Of a stretch of DNA of 64,000 bases, positions 1 to 8,092 are shown in pieces. The DNA lies in contig NZ_WUTS01000001.1 of NCBI RefSeq assembly GCF_009901955.1, positions 1,337,666 to 1,401,665 on the forward strand, written 5' to 3'. The notes under the pieces were generated by a model. That model did no database searches and was not told the DNA's origin. It saw only the letters and a list, made by a program, of their open reading frames with translations. How positions within the stretch are numbered: position 1 is the first letter of the stretch; each line of letters opens with the position of its first letter. The DNA comes from Halomonas icarae. GTDB taxonomy: Bacteria > Pseudomonadota > Gammaproteobacteria > Pseudomonadales > Halomonadaceae. The position numbers and the translations under genes are program-made.

Positions 1-723
1 ATCGCGCGTTTCAATGGCGGCCTGCGCACCCTGACTACCCGGCGCCCCGGTGTGCATCTACTGCGTGGGCTGATTTTCACCAGCACCATGATCTGCTTCA
101 TGTGGGGGCTGACCCTGCTCCCCCTGGCCGAGACGACCGCCATCGCCTTCGCCGCCCCGCTGTTCGTCACCCTGCTCTCGGTACCGCTGCTGGGTGAGCG
201 GGTCGACCGGCCGACGCTGCTGGCCACCACGCTGGGCTTTGTCGGCGTGCTGGTGGTGGTGCGACCCGGTGGAGAGAGCTTCCAGCTGGGCGCCCTGGTA
301 GTGGTGGGCGCGGCGGTGTTCTACGCGCTGATGATGATCACCGCACGGCGCTACGGTAGCCGCGAGCACCTCTGGGCGCTGGTGTTCTACAGCACCCTGG
401 TGCCGCTGCTGGTCTCTGCCACTACGCTCCCCTGGGTGTGGCAGATGCCAGCCCCGCTGCACTGGCCGGCCTTCCTGGTGGCGGGTTTCCTCGGCGTGGG
501 CGCCATGACCGGACTGACCCTGGCCTTTCGCTACGCACCGGCCGCCCTGGTGGCGCCCTTCGACTATACCGCGCTGCTATGGGCGGTGCTGCTGGGGTGG
601 TGGTTCTGGGGCGAGGTGCCGGACATCTGGGTCTTCGTCGGCGGCAGTCTGATCATTGCCAGCGGCCTGGCAATCGCCTACCACGAGCGGCGCACCTCGC
701 TCGAACGGCGTCCGACCGCCTGA
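1..723 (+). CDS. DMT/EamA-family transporter, 5' end missing
   Basis: This is the C-terminal 240 residues of a drug/metabolite transporter (EamA) protein. The reading frame is open from base 1, so the gene begins upstream of the window; the internal GTG at 52 is not the true start. About eight hydrophobic segments are visible, and the GERVDRPTLLATTLGFVGV stretch is typical of the end of an EamA repeat. Family members have about 290-300 residues and ten membrane helices, so roughly 50 residues are missing. It should be an inner-membrane exporter; the substrate cannot be predicted. It converges on thiE. Confidence 0.85.
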   Translation: MARFNGGLRTLTTRRPGVHLLRGLIFTSTMICFMWGLTLLPLAETTAIAFAAPLFVTLLSVPLLGERVDRPTLLATTLGFVGVLVVVRPGGESFQLGALVVVGAAVFYALMMITARRYGSREHLWALVFYSTLVPLLVSATTLPWVWQMPAPLHWPAFLVAGFLGVGAMTGLTLAFRYAPAALVAPFDYTALLWAVLLGWWFWGEVPDIWVFVGGSLIIASGLAIAYHERRTSLERRPTA

Positions 724-763
724 CTCAGGCATCAGGCGGGGCAGGCTTCAGTCGGGGCATGAT

Positions 764-1378
764 TTAGTTGGGATTGAAGGCACGTGCCGCGGCCTCCGGG
801 TCCGGCATGCCGCAGATCGCCGAGATCACCGCCAGCCCCTGGGCACCGGCCTGGCGCACCGCCTCGGCGTGCTCCGCCTTGAGCCCGCCGATCGCCACGC
901 TCGGCAGGGGGCTGGCCGCCACCAGGCTGGCCAACCCTTCGAAGCCCAGGGGAGCCGCATGGTCGTGTTTGCTGGGGGTGGCGAAGACCGGGCCGAGTCC
1001 CAGATAGTCGAGACGCTCGACGTCGAGGCGGGCCATCTGCTCCAGGGTCTGCACCGAGAGCCCCAGGATCGCCTGTTCCCCCAGTGCCGCTCGAGCCGCC
1101 GCTACCTCGCCGTCGTCCTGACCGATATGCAGGCCATCGGCGCCACTCTCCACCGCCACCGTCAGACGGTCATTGATGATCAGCGGCACGCCGCTGCCGG
1201 CAAGCGCTGCCTTCAGTCGCCGGGCCTGGTCGATCAACTCGCCGTCATCGGCGTGCTTGTCGCGCAGCTGGATCACCGTGGCGCCACCGCGCACCGCGGC
1301 CACGACGGTCTTCTCCAGGCCATGGTCGGCACATAGGATCGGGTCGGTCACGAGGTACAGGGAAAGATCAAGGCGCAT
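764..1378 (-). CDS. thiE: Thiamine-phosphate synthase ThiE
   Basis: ThiE joins the pyrimidine (HMP-PP) and thiazole (THZ-P) halves to make thiamine phosphate in the cytoplasm. The 204-residue protein has the usual TIM-barrel length and motifs: TVIQLRDK, LIINDR, DGLHIGQDD, LGLGPVFATPSKHD and SVAIGGL. The ATG at 1378 was chosen because the homologous sequence begins at MRLDLSLYLVTDP; the open frame extends further upstream only as an overlap with thiM. It overlaps the thiM end by 11 bases, so the two are translationally coupled and share the upstream TPP riboswitch. Confidence 0.95.
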   Translation of the reverse strand: MRLDLSLYLVTDPILCADHGLEKTVVAAVRGGATVIQLRDKHADDGELIDQARRLKAALAGSGVPLIINDRLTVAVESGADGLHIGQDDGEVAAARAALGEQAILGLSVQTLEQMARLDVERLDYLGLGPVFATPSKHDHAAPLGFEGLASLVAASPLPSVAIGGLKAEHAEAVRQAGAQGLAVISAICGMPDPEAAARAFNPN

Positions 1379-2189
1379 CGGACACCTCCAGGGTGGGCAG
1401 GGTGACAAGCTGATCGTGGTCGAGGGCGTAGAGGGCATCGAGGAAGGCCACCGCAAAGCTGCCGGGGCCTGTTGCGGTGGTACCGGCGCGGCGCCCCGCC
1501 TCGCCGTAGCAGGCCAGCGCCGCCGTGGTGGCGGCAAAGGGATCCTCGGCGTCCACCAAAAAGGCGGCGACTACCCCGGTGAGGGCACAGCCCAGGGTGG
1601 TGACCCGGGGCATCAGGGGGTGGCCGCCCGAGATCCGGGCCAGGCGCCGGCCATCGGTGACCAGATCGATCTCTCCGGTGACCGCCACCACCGCGGCGGT
1701 ACGGCGCGCGAGGCTGATCGCGGCCTCCTCGGCGGCCTCTATGGGGTCGCTGCTGTCGACCCCACGCCCGCCACTGCCCTGGCGCTCCAGGGCGAGGATT
1801 TCCGAGGCGTTGCCGCGGATCACCGTCGGCCGGCGTTCCAGCAGGCGCTGGCCCGCCTCGCGACGATAACGAGTGGCGCCCACCGCTACCGGGTCCAGCA
1901 CCCAGGGCCTGCCCGCCAATTGTGCGGCCTCGGCGGCCTCCTCCATGGCATCAAGCCAATGGGGCGAGAGGGTACCGATGTTGATCGTCAGCGCATCGGC
2001 CAGTGCCGCAAACTCGGCGGCCTCCTCGCGGGCATGCACCATGGCCGGCGAGGCGCCCAGCGCCAGCAGCACATTGGCCATGGGGTTCATGGCCACCAGG
2101 TTGGTGATGTTGTGAATCAGCGGCGCCCGCTTGCGCAGGCGCGCCAGGTGGGCGGCGGGGTCGATCGGTCCGCGGGTGGCGGTAGTCAT
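1368..2189 (-). CDS. thiM: Hydroxyethylthiazole kinase ThiM
   Basis: ThiM phosphorylates the thiazole alcohol THZ, allowing salvage of the thiazole half of thiamine. The 273-residue protein shows family motifs: PLIHNITNLVAMNPMANVLL near the N-terminus, WVLDPVAVGATRYR, IRGNASEI, and the ATP/anion-hole region TTLGCALTGVVAAF. Two ATGs are adjacent (2192 and 2189). The GGAGG lies only one base from the first and four from the second, so the second is preferred. First gene of thiM-thiE. With no thiC or thiG beside it, this locus looks like a salvage operon. Confidence 0.94.
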   Translation of the reverse strand: MTTATRGPIDPAAHLARLRKRAPLIHNITNLVAMNPMANVLLALGASPAMVHAREEAAEFAALADALTINIGTLSPHWLDAMEEAAEAAQLAGRPWVLDPVAVGATRYRREAGQRLLERRPTVIRGNASEILALERQGSGGRGVDSSDPIEAAEEAAISLARRTAAVVAVTGEIDLVTDGRRLARISGGHPLMPRVTTLGCALTGVVAAFLVDAEDPFAATTAALACYGEAGRRAGTTATGPGSFAVAFLDALYALDHDQLVTLPTLEVSDAP

Positions 2190-2234
2190 CATTCCTCCCG
2201 GGCGTGGGAGGTGCAGCCGCTGGAGCGGGCTGCA

Positions 2235-2315
2235 CGACTCCCTACGCCGGCATGATCCGGGTCAGGTTCCAAGGGTACGTCTCAACCGCGGTGGATGCCG
2301 CAGCGCCCCTGTCGT
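2235..2315 (-). promoter_or_regulatory. TPP riboswitch (thi box)
   Basis: Read on the minus strand this stretch has the conserved TPP-aptamer pieces in order: an ACAGGGGCGC-like 5' part, then CTGAGA-like GTTGAGACGTACCC, then GAACCTGACCCGGATCATGCC and the closing GGCGTAGGGAG. It ends about 45 bases before thiM. In gammaproteobacteria such elements usually act by hiding the ribosome site or by termination when TPP binds. Confidence 0.93.
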
Positions 2316-2364
2316 GGGCATCACTATCCCTGCCCCCGACAAGCCTGTAAAGCCTGGGCATCGA

Positions 2365-2413
2365 GCCTAGAGCCTGGAACCTAGAACCTGGAACCTGGAA
2401 CCTAGAACCTAGA
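2365..2413. repeat. Seven-base tandem repeat (7 copies)
   Basis: Seven contiguous copies of RCCTRGA (GCCTAGA, GCCTGGA, ACCTAGA, ACCTGGA, ACCTGGA, ACCTAGA, ACCTAGA) lie between the riboswitch and nhaD and run into the nhaD stop codon. Short heptad repeats of this kind are known from several bacteria; no function is visible here. Confidence 0.9.
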
Positions 2414-3875
2414 ACAGGGAGTGATTGATCATCAGGTGCGTCGCCACGCTGGCCGCATAGCCCAGGGCGATGGCGGGGGCCCAGCGTAGATGACCGGCAA
2501 AGGTGTAGATCCCGCGAGCCTGTCCCATCAGTGCCACGCCGGCGGCGGAGCCCATGGAGAGCAGGCTGCCACCGACACCGGCGGTCAGGGTGATCAGTAG
2601 CCAATGGCCCTCGGACATGTCGGGTGCCATGGAGAGCACGGCGAACATCACCGGAATGTTATCGACGACCGCCGAGACGATGCCCAGCACGATGTTGGCC
2701 CACAGCGGGTTCCAGCCACCGTAGAGCGTCTCGGAGAGCAGCGCCAGGTAGCCCATGAAGCCCAGTCCGCCCACGCACATTACCACGCCATAGAAGAACA
2801 GCAGGGTATCCCACTCGGCGCGGGCGATACGGCTGAAGATATCGAAGGGCACCACGCTGCCGAGTTGTTCGAGCTTCTTCCAGTCGCCGCGTTGAGCATA
2901 GCGGGTGCGCTTCCTGTCCAGCGAGCGCGGCAGGCTGCGGCGCAGGAAGTAGCCGAAGAACTGGAGCATTCCCAGGCCGAACATCATGCCCATCGCCGGC
3001 GGCAGGCTGAGCATCGAGTGGCACAGCACCGAGATGGCCACGGTGAGCAGAAACAGCAGGATGATGCGTCGAGCACCGCGCTTGAGCCATACCTCCTCGG
3101 TGAGCACAGGCGGCTTGCGGTTGCGAATGAAGACGTTCATGACCAGCGCCGGCACCAGGAAGTTGACCAGTGAGGGCGCCAACAGCTGGAAGAAGGCGCC
3201 GAAGGGCAGCTGGCCGGCCTGCCATACCATCAGCGTGGTGATATCGCCGAACGGGCTGAAGGCGCCCCCGGCATTCGATGCCACCACCACATTGATGCAG
3301 CACAGCCGGATGAAGCGGTCATCGCCTTCGGCCACCTTGAGCACCACCGCGCACATCAGCATGGCGGTGGTCATGTTGTTGGCGACCGCCGAGATCCAGA
3401 AGGCCAGGAAGCCGGTGATCCAGAACAGGCTGCGATAGCTGAAGCCCTTGCGCACCAGCCAGGCGCGCAGCGCATCGAAGACTCGGCGCTCCTCCAGGGC
3501 GTTGATGTAGGTCATCGCGACCAGCAGGAACAGCAGCAGCTCGCTGTACTCGAGCAGTGTCTCACGGAAGGCGGTTTCGGCCTGCTCGGGCAGCCCGGCG
3601 CCGGTATAGGCCCAGGCCACCAGCGCCCAGATCAGACCGGCGGCGACCAGCACCGGCTTCGACTTGCGCATATGCAGCACTTCTTCGGACATGACCAGGG
3701 CATAGGCCAGCACGAAGAGGGACACCGAGAGTACGCCGACGCCTGATCCGGTGAGATCGAGGGGGCCGGCGTTGGCCATGGCCAGCGAGGGCATGGCCAG
3801 GCAGCAAAGACCAAAAAGGAGAAACGCGCCGAGGCGAGAAGGCGCTTGGCGAAGGGTGTATCGGGAAGATGTCAT
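2409..3875 (-). CDS. nhaD: NhaD-type Na+/H+ antiporter
   Basis: A 488-residue inner-membrane sodium/proton antiporter of the NhaD (ion transporter superfamily) type, which exports Na+ or Li+ in exchange for protons and is common in halophiles. It has an N-terminal hydrophobic signal-like segment (about 15-35) followed by about twelve helices. The polar intramembrane stretches ISAVANNMTTAMLMC and SNAGGAFSPFGDITTL, and VDNIPVMFAVLSM near the C-terminus, are characteristic. The start has no strong ribosome site. The stop codon falls in the heptad repeat. Its upstream region carries a CTTAAG-N5-CTTAAG box, symmetric enough to serve this gene or the small gene on the other strand. Confidence 0.93.
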   Translation of the reverse strand: MTSSRYTLRQAPSRLGAFLLFGLCCLAMPSLAMANAGPLDLTGSGVGVLSVSLFVLAYALVMSEEVLHMRKSKPVLVAAGLIWALVAWAYTGAGLPEQAETAFRETLLEYSELLLFLLVAMTYINALEERRVFDALRAWLVRKGFSYRSLFWITGFLAFWISAVANNMTTAMLMCAVVLKVAEGDDRFIRLCCINVVVASNAGGAFSPFGDITTLMVWQAGQLPFGAFFQLLAPSLVNFLVPALVMNVFIRNRKPPVLTEEVWLKRGARRIILLFLLTVAISVLCHSMLSLPPAMGMMFGLGMLQFFGYFLRRSLPRSLDRKRTRYAQRGDWKKLEQLGSVVPFDIFSRIARAEWDTLLFFYGVVMCVGGLGFMGYLALLSETLYGGWNPLWANIVLGIVSAVVDNIPVMFAVLSMAPDMSEGHWLLITLTAGVGGSLLSMGSAAGVALMGQARGIYTFAGHLRWAPAIALGYAASVATHLMINHSLF

Positions 3876-3928
3876 GGTGGTAGTGAGGCGTCGGGGGGAA
3901 AGGGAGGCGACAGGATAGGCGACCTCGC

Positions 3929-3945
3929 CTTAAGGCTGCCTTAAG
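3929..3945. promoter_or_regulatory. PmrA/QseB-type box CTTAAG-N5-CTTAAG
   Basis: Two perfect CTTAAG half-sites separated by exactly five bases match the direct-repeat box known for PmrA/QseB response regulators. On the plus strand a TGAGAAT -10-like sequence (3953-3959) follows eight bases after the second half-site, placing the box where a -35 would be. A QseBC/PmrAB-like pair is encoded directly downstream (4172-6234). The first start codon downstream is the GTG at 4003. Because CTTAAG is self-complementary, the box could also act on nhaD. Confidence 0.7.
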
Positions 3946-4002
3946 AGAAGCCTGAGAATCTGCCCTCAAGGGCTGTTTTAGGCCTTTCAAGAGGATATTT
4001 CT

Positions 4003-4155
4003 GTGCTCAAGGCCATTTTTTGGTGTTTCCTGGTGCTGTTTTCGCAGTTGGGGCTGCTGCACTATGTCGATAGGCGTGTGTTGGGCATGACATTCGGAGG
4101 AGGTGAGGCAGCGCCTACCGAAAAGAAGACGCAGACGCTTACGCCTGACGCGTAA
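4003..4155 (+). CDS. Putative small membrane protein (50 aa)
   Basis: A short frame starting with GTG at 4003 and ending with TAA at 4153-4155. A good ribosome site (AAGAGGA, 3989-3995) sits eight bases upstream. The product starts with a hydrophobic segment of about 20 residues (AIFWCFLVLFSQLGLL), then a short polar, Lys/Thr-rich tail. It lies alone between nhaD and the convergent sensor-kinase gene, directly behind the CTTAAG box, so it may belong to that two-component regulon (inference). No family was recognised. Ribosome site, promoter-like box and single-helix composition together make it likely to be real. Confidence 0.55.
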   Translation: MLKAIFWCFLVLFSQLGLLHYVDRRVLGMTFGGGEAAPTEKKTQTLTPDA

Positions 4156-4171
4156 GGGTTAGGCTGCGGCG

Positions 4172-5557
4172 CTAAGGCCTTCGAGGCAGCATCGCCACGA
4201 TACGCAGCCCACCTTTTGGGGCCTCCTCGAGGCCGAGAGTGCCGCCATGTCGGAATAGCAGACACTCGACGATGGAGAGCCCCAGACCAGCACCGGCTCC
4301 GGGGCCGGCGCGATGGAAGCGTTCGGTGACACGACCGCGCTGCCCCTCGGGAATACCGGGGCCTTGATCATCCACGCACAGCCATAGTTGGGCCTCCTTG
4401 GCTTCAAGCGTTACTGTCACCCGGCCACCATCCGGACTATAGCGCAGGGCGTTGCCAACCAGGTTCTGTACGATGGTGCCGATGGCACCCGGCTCGGTGG
4501 TCAGCTGCCAGTTATTGGACTCATCGGCGACGAGATCCAGGCTTAGGCCCCTTTCGATGGCCAGTGGTGAGAGCTCGGCCAGCGCCTCACGTACCTCGAC
4601 CAGCAGATTGCCTTCGATGCGAGGTGCCGACTCCTGCCCCACCGCCTCGGGTTCCAGGCGCGCCAGGGTCAGCAGCTGGGAGACCAGCCGGGTGGCTCGG
4701 GCCACGCCGCCGCGTAGCTCCTGCAGCGCCTCGTGGCGGTCGGCGGGGTCCTCGGCGGCCAGGGCGTTCTGGGCGTGCAGGTCGAGCACCGCCAGGGGAG
4801 TGCGCAGCTCGTGGGCGGCATCGGCGATAAAGCGCTTCTCGCGCACCCGCAGATGCCGGATGCGCTCCAGCAGGCGGTTCAGGGCGCCGACGATGGTGTC
4901 CAGTTCCCGGGGCAGGGGGTGCATCACCAGCGGCTGCAGGTTGTGAGGGTCGCGCCGATGGATCGCCGCGGCCAGCCGCGATAGCGGACGCAACCCCCGG
5001 CCGGTGGCCCACCACAGCAGCAGCGCCAGCAGGGGCAGACCGATCAGGTCCGGCAGCAGGGTGCGCAGGGCCACGGCGCGGGTCAGCTCACCGCGCACGT
5101 CGTCGCGCTCGGCGACCATTACCCGCCGCGACGACTCGGGCAGATCGAGTATATAGACCCGCCAGTCATGACCCGCCTGCCGGCTGTTGGCATAGCCGGG
5201 GGGCGCATCGGTGAACGGCTCGGGCGGGGCGCTGGCCGACCGCAGTACCAGCCGATCATCTTCCCACAGCTGAAAGGCCAGCCTGCTCTCGTAACGGTGG
5301 CCGGCCAGGCGCTTGTCCGACTGCTCGGCTCGCAGCAGGGCACTCTCGAGGCTGGCCAGCAGTGCCTGTCGCTGCCCCTCCGGCAGTGGTGCCTGGATCA
5401 ACCCTTCCAGCAGGCGGGCATTCTGGGCCAGGCTGGCATCATAGAGCTCCTCGATCTCGTGGGAGGCGTAGCGGTAGCTGACCAGACCGATGGCCAGCAT
5501 GCTGACGCCGAATACCAGCAGTACCAGTCCCAGGGTACGGCGACGAATGGAGCTCAC
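4172..5557 (-). CDS. Sensor histidine kinase, QseC/PmrB-like
   Basis: A 461-residue OmpR-class membrane sensor kinase. Residues 9-30 form TM1, about 31-160 a periplasmic sensor domain, and about 167-184 TM2. A HAMP-like linker follows, then a HisKA domain with phospho-acceptor His249 in FIADAAHELRTPLA, and a HATPase domain with QNLVGNALRYSPDGG (N box), DDQGPGIP (G1) and GAGLGLSIV (G2). All catalytic motifs are present. Its start overlaps the regulator stop by four bases (ATGA). The length and domain plan are those of QseC/PmrB/TctE kinases; the signal cannot be deduced. Confidence 0.92.
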   Translation of the reverse strand: MSSIRRRTLGLVLLVFGVSMLAIGLVSYRYASHEIEELYDASLAQNARLLEGLIQAPLPEGQRQALLASLESALLRAEQSDKRLAGHRYESRLAFQLWEDDRLVLRSASAPPEPFTDAPPGYANSRQAGHDWRVYILDLPESSRRVMVAERDDVRGELTRAVALRTLLPDLIGLPLLALLLWWATGRGLRPLSRLAAAIHRRDPHNLQPLVMHPLPRELDTIVGALNRLLERIRHLRVREKRFIADAAHELRTPLAVLDLHAQNALAAEDPADRHEALQELRGGVARATRLVSQLLTLARLEPEAVGQESAPRIEGNLLVEVREALAELSPLAIERGLSLDLVADESNNWQLTTEPGAIGTIVQNLVGNALRYSPDGGRVTVTLEAKEAQLWLCVDDQGPGIPEGQRGRVTERFHRAGPGAGAGLGLSIVECLLFRHGGTLGLEEAPKGGLRIVAMLPRRP

Positions 5558-6234
5558 GCCCCGGCCTCCTGAGGCGCATGGTCCAGCACATAGCCGATGC
5601 CGCGTACCGTGCGGATCAGGCCGGGGAACAGCTTGCGACGCAGATGGTGGACATGCACCTCGATGGCATTGCTCTCCACATCCTCCTCCCAGCCGTAGAC
5701 CAGGCGGGTCAGGGTATCGCGGGTAAAGACCCGCCCCGGATGACTCATGAACTCCTGAAGCAGGGTGAACTCACGGCGCGACAGGGTGATCTCCTGGCCC
5801 TGGTAGCTCACCTGTCGTCTGGTGGAGTCGAGCTGGATGCCGCGGCACTCCAGCAGCGGTGTGGCCTGGCCCTGGCTGCGGCGCAGCAGGGCGCGCAGCC
5901 GCGCCTTGAGCTCGGCGACCTCGAAGGGCTTGACCAGGTAGTCGTCGGCGCCGGCATCGAGGCCTTCGATGCGATCATCCACGGCATCCCGAGCGGTGAG
6001 CACCAGCACCGGCACCCGGTTGCCGCTCCGCCGCACGGCCTCCAGCACCCGCATGCCGTCGAGTCCCGGCAGGCCAAGATCGAGAATCACGGCATCGAAG
6101 GGCTCGTCGCCCTGCAGGGCGGCGAGGGCCATGGCCCCATCGGCAAGGTGGTCCACGGTGTAGTGTTCAGTCTTGAGGGCTAGGCGGATACCCGAGACCA
6201 GGCTTGGATCATCCTCCACCAGCAGGATGCGCAT
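5554..6234 (-). CDS. OmpR-family response regulator, QseB/PmrA-like
   Basis: A 226-residue response regulator: a receiver domain (1-120) with acidic pocket Asp8/Asp9, phospho-acceptor Asp52 in VILDLGLPG, Thr80 and Lys102, then a winged-helix DNA-binding domain (about 128-220) with LSRREFTLLQEFMSHPGRV and VRGIGYVL. The sequence is of the QseB/PmrA/TctD subgroup, whose members bind CTTAAG-type direct repeats, and such a box is present at 3929-3945. It is encoded just upstream of, and overlaps, its kinase gene. An NlpC-type lipoprotein gene lies 41 bases upstream in the same direction and may be cotranscribed. Confidence 0.93.
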   Translation of the reverse strand: MRILLVEDDPSLVSGIRLALKTEHYTVDHLADGAMALAALQGDEPFDAVILDLGLPGLDGMRVLEAVRRSGNRVPVLVLTARDAVDDRIEGLDAGADDYLVKPFEVAELKARLRALLRRSQGQATPLLECRGIQLDSTRRQVSYQGQEITLSRREFTLLQEFMSHPGRVFTRDTLTRLVYGWEEDVESNAIEVHVHHLRRKLFPGLIRTVRGIGYVLDHAPQEAGA

Positions 6235-6275
6235 GAGGTCTTCTCTCCTTACGTGCTGGCTTGCGAGATGGGGGC

Positions 6276-6782
6276 TCAGGGTGCCAGGGCGGCGGCGCCC
6301 AGAAAGCGCTCCTGCCAGTAGGCGATCTCCACCGGCGAGGTCTCCACTCTTCGGCCACGACCGGGGGCGTGGATCATCTGCCCATTGCCGCGATAGATGC
6401 CGACATGGCTAGCCTTGCCGCCTCCACTGGTGTCGAAGAACAGCAGATCCCCCGGGCGGGCGCGGTCCACCTTCGGCAGCCGACGAAACTGGTCGTCGGC
6501 GGTACGTGGGACGGCAAGGCCCGCGGCCTGGTAGGCCAGTTGGACCAGGCCCGAACAGTCGACGCCGGTGGGCGAGTTGCCGCCGAAGCGATAGGGCGTG
6601 CCGAGGGTGCGCTCGGCCGCGGCGAGTATCAGTACGCGATCGATGGAGAGCCCTTCGCCAGGCGGCGGGTCTTCCACCGCCAGTTGCTTGCCGGCACAGC
6701 CGGTAAGCAGCATCAGGGTCATCAGTAGAACGACCAGCCGTGTCGATATCGGAGGCAGGTGAGCGGAGAGGGCAGGGGGCAT
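6276..6782 (-). CDS. NlpC/P60-family lipoprotein, peptidoglycan endopeptidase
   Basis: A 168-residue lipoprotein with a signal peptide and lipobox LLTGC (lipidated Cys29), followed by an NlpC/P60 cysteine peptidase domain of the Spr/MepS kind. The catalytic Cys76 lies in VDCSGLVQLAY, His126 in ASHVGIY, and a third polar residue His138 in MIHAPG, so the enzyme looks intact. Such proteins cut peptide cross-links in the murein and are anchored in the outer membrane. A GGAG site precedes the ATG. It lies upstream of the two-component genes in the same orientation. Confidence 0.9.
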   Translation of the reverse strand: MPPALSAHLPPISTRLVVLLMTLMLLTGCAGKQLAVEDPPPGEGLSIDRVLILAAAERTLGTPYRFGGNSPTGVDCSGLVQLAYQAAGLAVPRTADDQFRRLPKVDRARPGDLLFFDTSGGGKASHVGIYRGNGQMIHAPGRGRRVETSPVEIAYWQERFLGAAALAP

Positions 6783-6834
6783 TCGGGCTCCATGCGGGCG
6801 GCAAGTTTGCCCCTAGCCTAGACCGCCGGCTTCA

Positions 6835-7179
6835 TTAACGGAAGGCGATGCGCGTGCCATAGGCAAGCATTTCATCGGGAGTCACGGCATGGCCGGGCAC
6901 TCCGATCATCTCGTCGCCGCACTGATCGGACCAGGTCAACACCCCATGACTCAGCCCCAGGCTGCCAAGCAGGTCGCGAATCTCTCCGGTCCCGAGAAAG
7001 GTGCGGGTGTTGCCCTCGGCGTCGGCGAGCTCACAGACGCCTGTGCTGTGATGAAAGCGCACCGTATAGATGCCGTCCATCGATTCTATCTCGACGACAG
7101 GTGTGAAGCCGTGACTCAAGGCGTTGGCCAGCTGTTTCAGGGTGATACGGTCGTGAAGGTCGTAGGCGTGGGCGTTCAT
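6835..7179 (-). CDS. DUF6482-like hypothetical protein
   Basis: A 114-residue cytoplasmic protein with no signal peptide or membrane segment. It resembles small proteins of the DUF6482 group, seen mainly in Halomonas and relatives; the motif FTPVVEIESMDGIYTVRF is what I recognise. GAGG stands at a suitable distance from the ATG. No function is known. It is divergent from gloA across a 267-base spacer containing two TGTAT/ATACA inverted repeats. Confidence 0.75.
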   Translation of the reverse strand: MNAHAYDLHDRITLKQLANALSHGFTPVVEIESMDGIYTVRFHHSTGVCELADAEGNTRTFLGTGEIRDLLGSLGLSHGVLTWSDQCGDEMIGVPGHAVTPDEMLAYGTRIAFR

Positions 7180-7224
7180 GGGCAGGCCTCGAAGGTTGAT
7201 CCAGCCGAACGGCTAGTGGAAAAC

Positions 7225-7347
7225 ATACATCCCTGTATAGGAAGTGTAGAACTATTGTGGCGCCATACAAGCAGGATTTGGCCATTCTCTGGCAATTTTC
7301 GGAGGGGAAGCATGTAAAAGTAATGCGTTGTATAGCTTTTATATACA
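7225..7347. promoter_or_regulatory. Intergenic spacer with two TGTAT/ATACA inverted repeats
   Basis: The AT-rich gap between the divergent DUF6482 and gloA genes carries ATACA-N4-TGTAT (7225-7238) and TGTATA-N7-TATACA (7329-7347). Both are perfect and share one half-site, as expected for operator copies of one unknown repressor or for promoter elements. Nothing else is recognised in 7180-7446. Confidence 0.4.
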
Positions 7348-7446
7348 GTGCTGATGTATCGCTGCTTGTTCCGCGTGATTCGGGTGGAAACCTGCCGTCG
7401 TCGCCCCCATGTCTATGCTCACATTCGCGCAACACAGGAGAGACCC

Positions 7447-7980
7447 ATGAGCTTTCAGGGTGAGCAGCATCCCGGGGTAAAGGCCCCCGCGGCCGAGACC
7501 GATGGCTTCCGCCTCAATCACACCATGCTGCGGGTCAAGGATCCCGAGAAGGCCCTGGCCTTCTACTCGCGGGTGTTCGGCATGTCGGTGGTGCGCCGCC
7601 TCGATTTCGAGGAGATGCAGTTCTCGCTCTACTTTCTGGCGCGGCTGGAGAAGGACGACGTCGTGCCCGAAGAGGCCGGCCAGCGTACCGTCTGGACCTT
7701 TAGCCAGAAGGGACTGCTGGAGCTGACCCACAACTGGGGCACCGAGGAGCAGCAGGACTTCGCCTATCACGACGGCAATGCCGAGCCCCAGGGCTTTGGA
7801 CATATCTGCTTCAGTGTGCCGGATCTCGAGGCGGCCGAGGCGTGGTTCGACGCCAACGATGTCGAGTTCATCAAGCGCTCCGATCAGGGCAAGATGAAGA
7901 ACGTGGTGTTCGTGAAGGACGCCGATGGCTACTGGATCGAGGTGGTTCAGGCCGACCGTCTTGCCGCGATGGGCGACTGA
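7447..7980 (+). CDS. gloA: Lactoylglutathione lyase (glyoxalase I)
   Basis: GloA isomerises the methylglyoxal-glutathione hemithioacetal to S-lactoylglutathione. The 177-residue protein has the four expected metal ligands by motif: His25 (LNHTML), Glu92 (LLELTHNWG), His119 (GFGHICF) and Glu165 (GYWIEVVQ). The length matches the longer, eukaryote-like class found in many gammaproteobacteria. The ATG at 7447 follows AGGAGAG; the open frame upstream has no coding character. Confidence 0.95.
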   Translation: MSFQGEQHPGVKAPAAETDGFRLNHTMLRVKDPEKALAFYSRVFGMSVVRRLDFEEMQFSLYFLARLEKDDVVPEEAGQRTVWTFSQKGLLELTHNWGTEEQQDFAYHDGNAEPQGFGHICFSVPDLEAAEAWFDANDVEFIKRSDQGKMKNVVFVKDADGYWIEVVQADRLAAMGD

Positions 7981-8092
7981 GGTCGCGCCGGCGGAGGGGC
8001 GCTTCGTGGAAGTTGGCGTTTTTGCCCTCCACGTTGGAGGGCGATAAGGTAAGTTCATGACCATTCATGGCATGATCTGCCAAGGAGTATTG

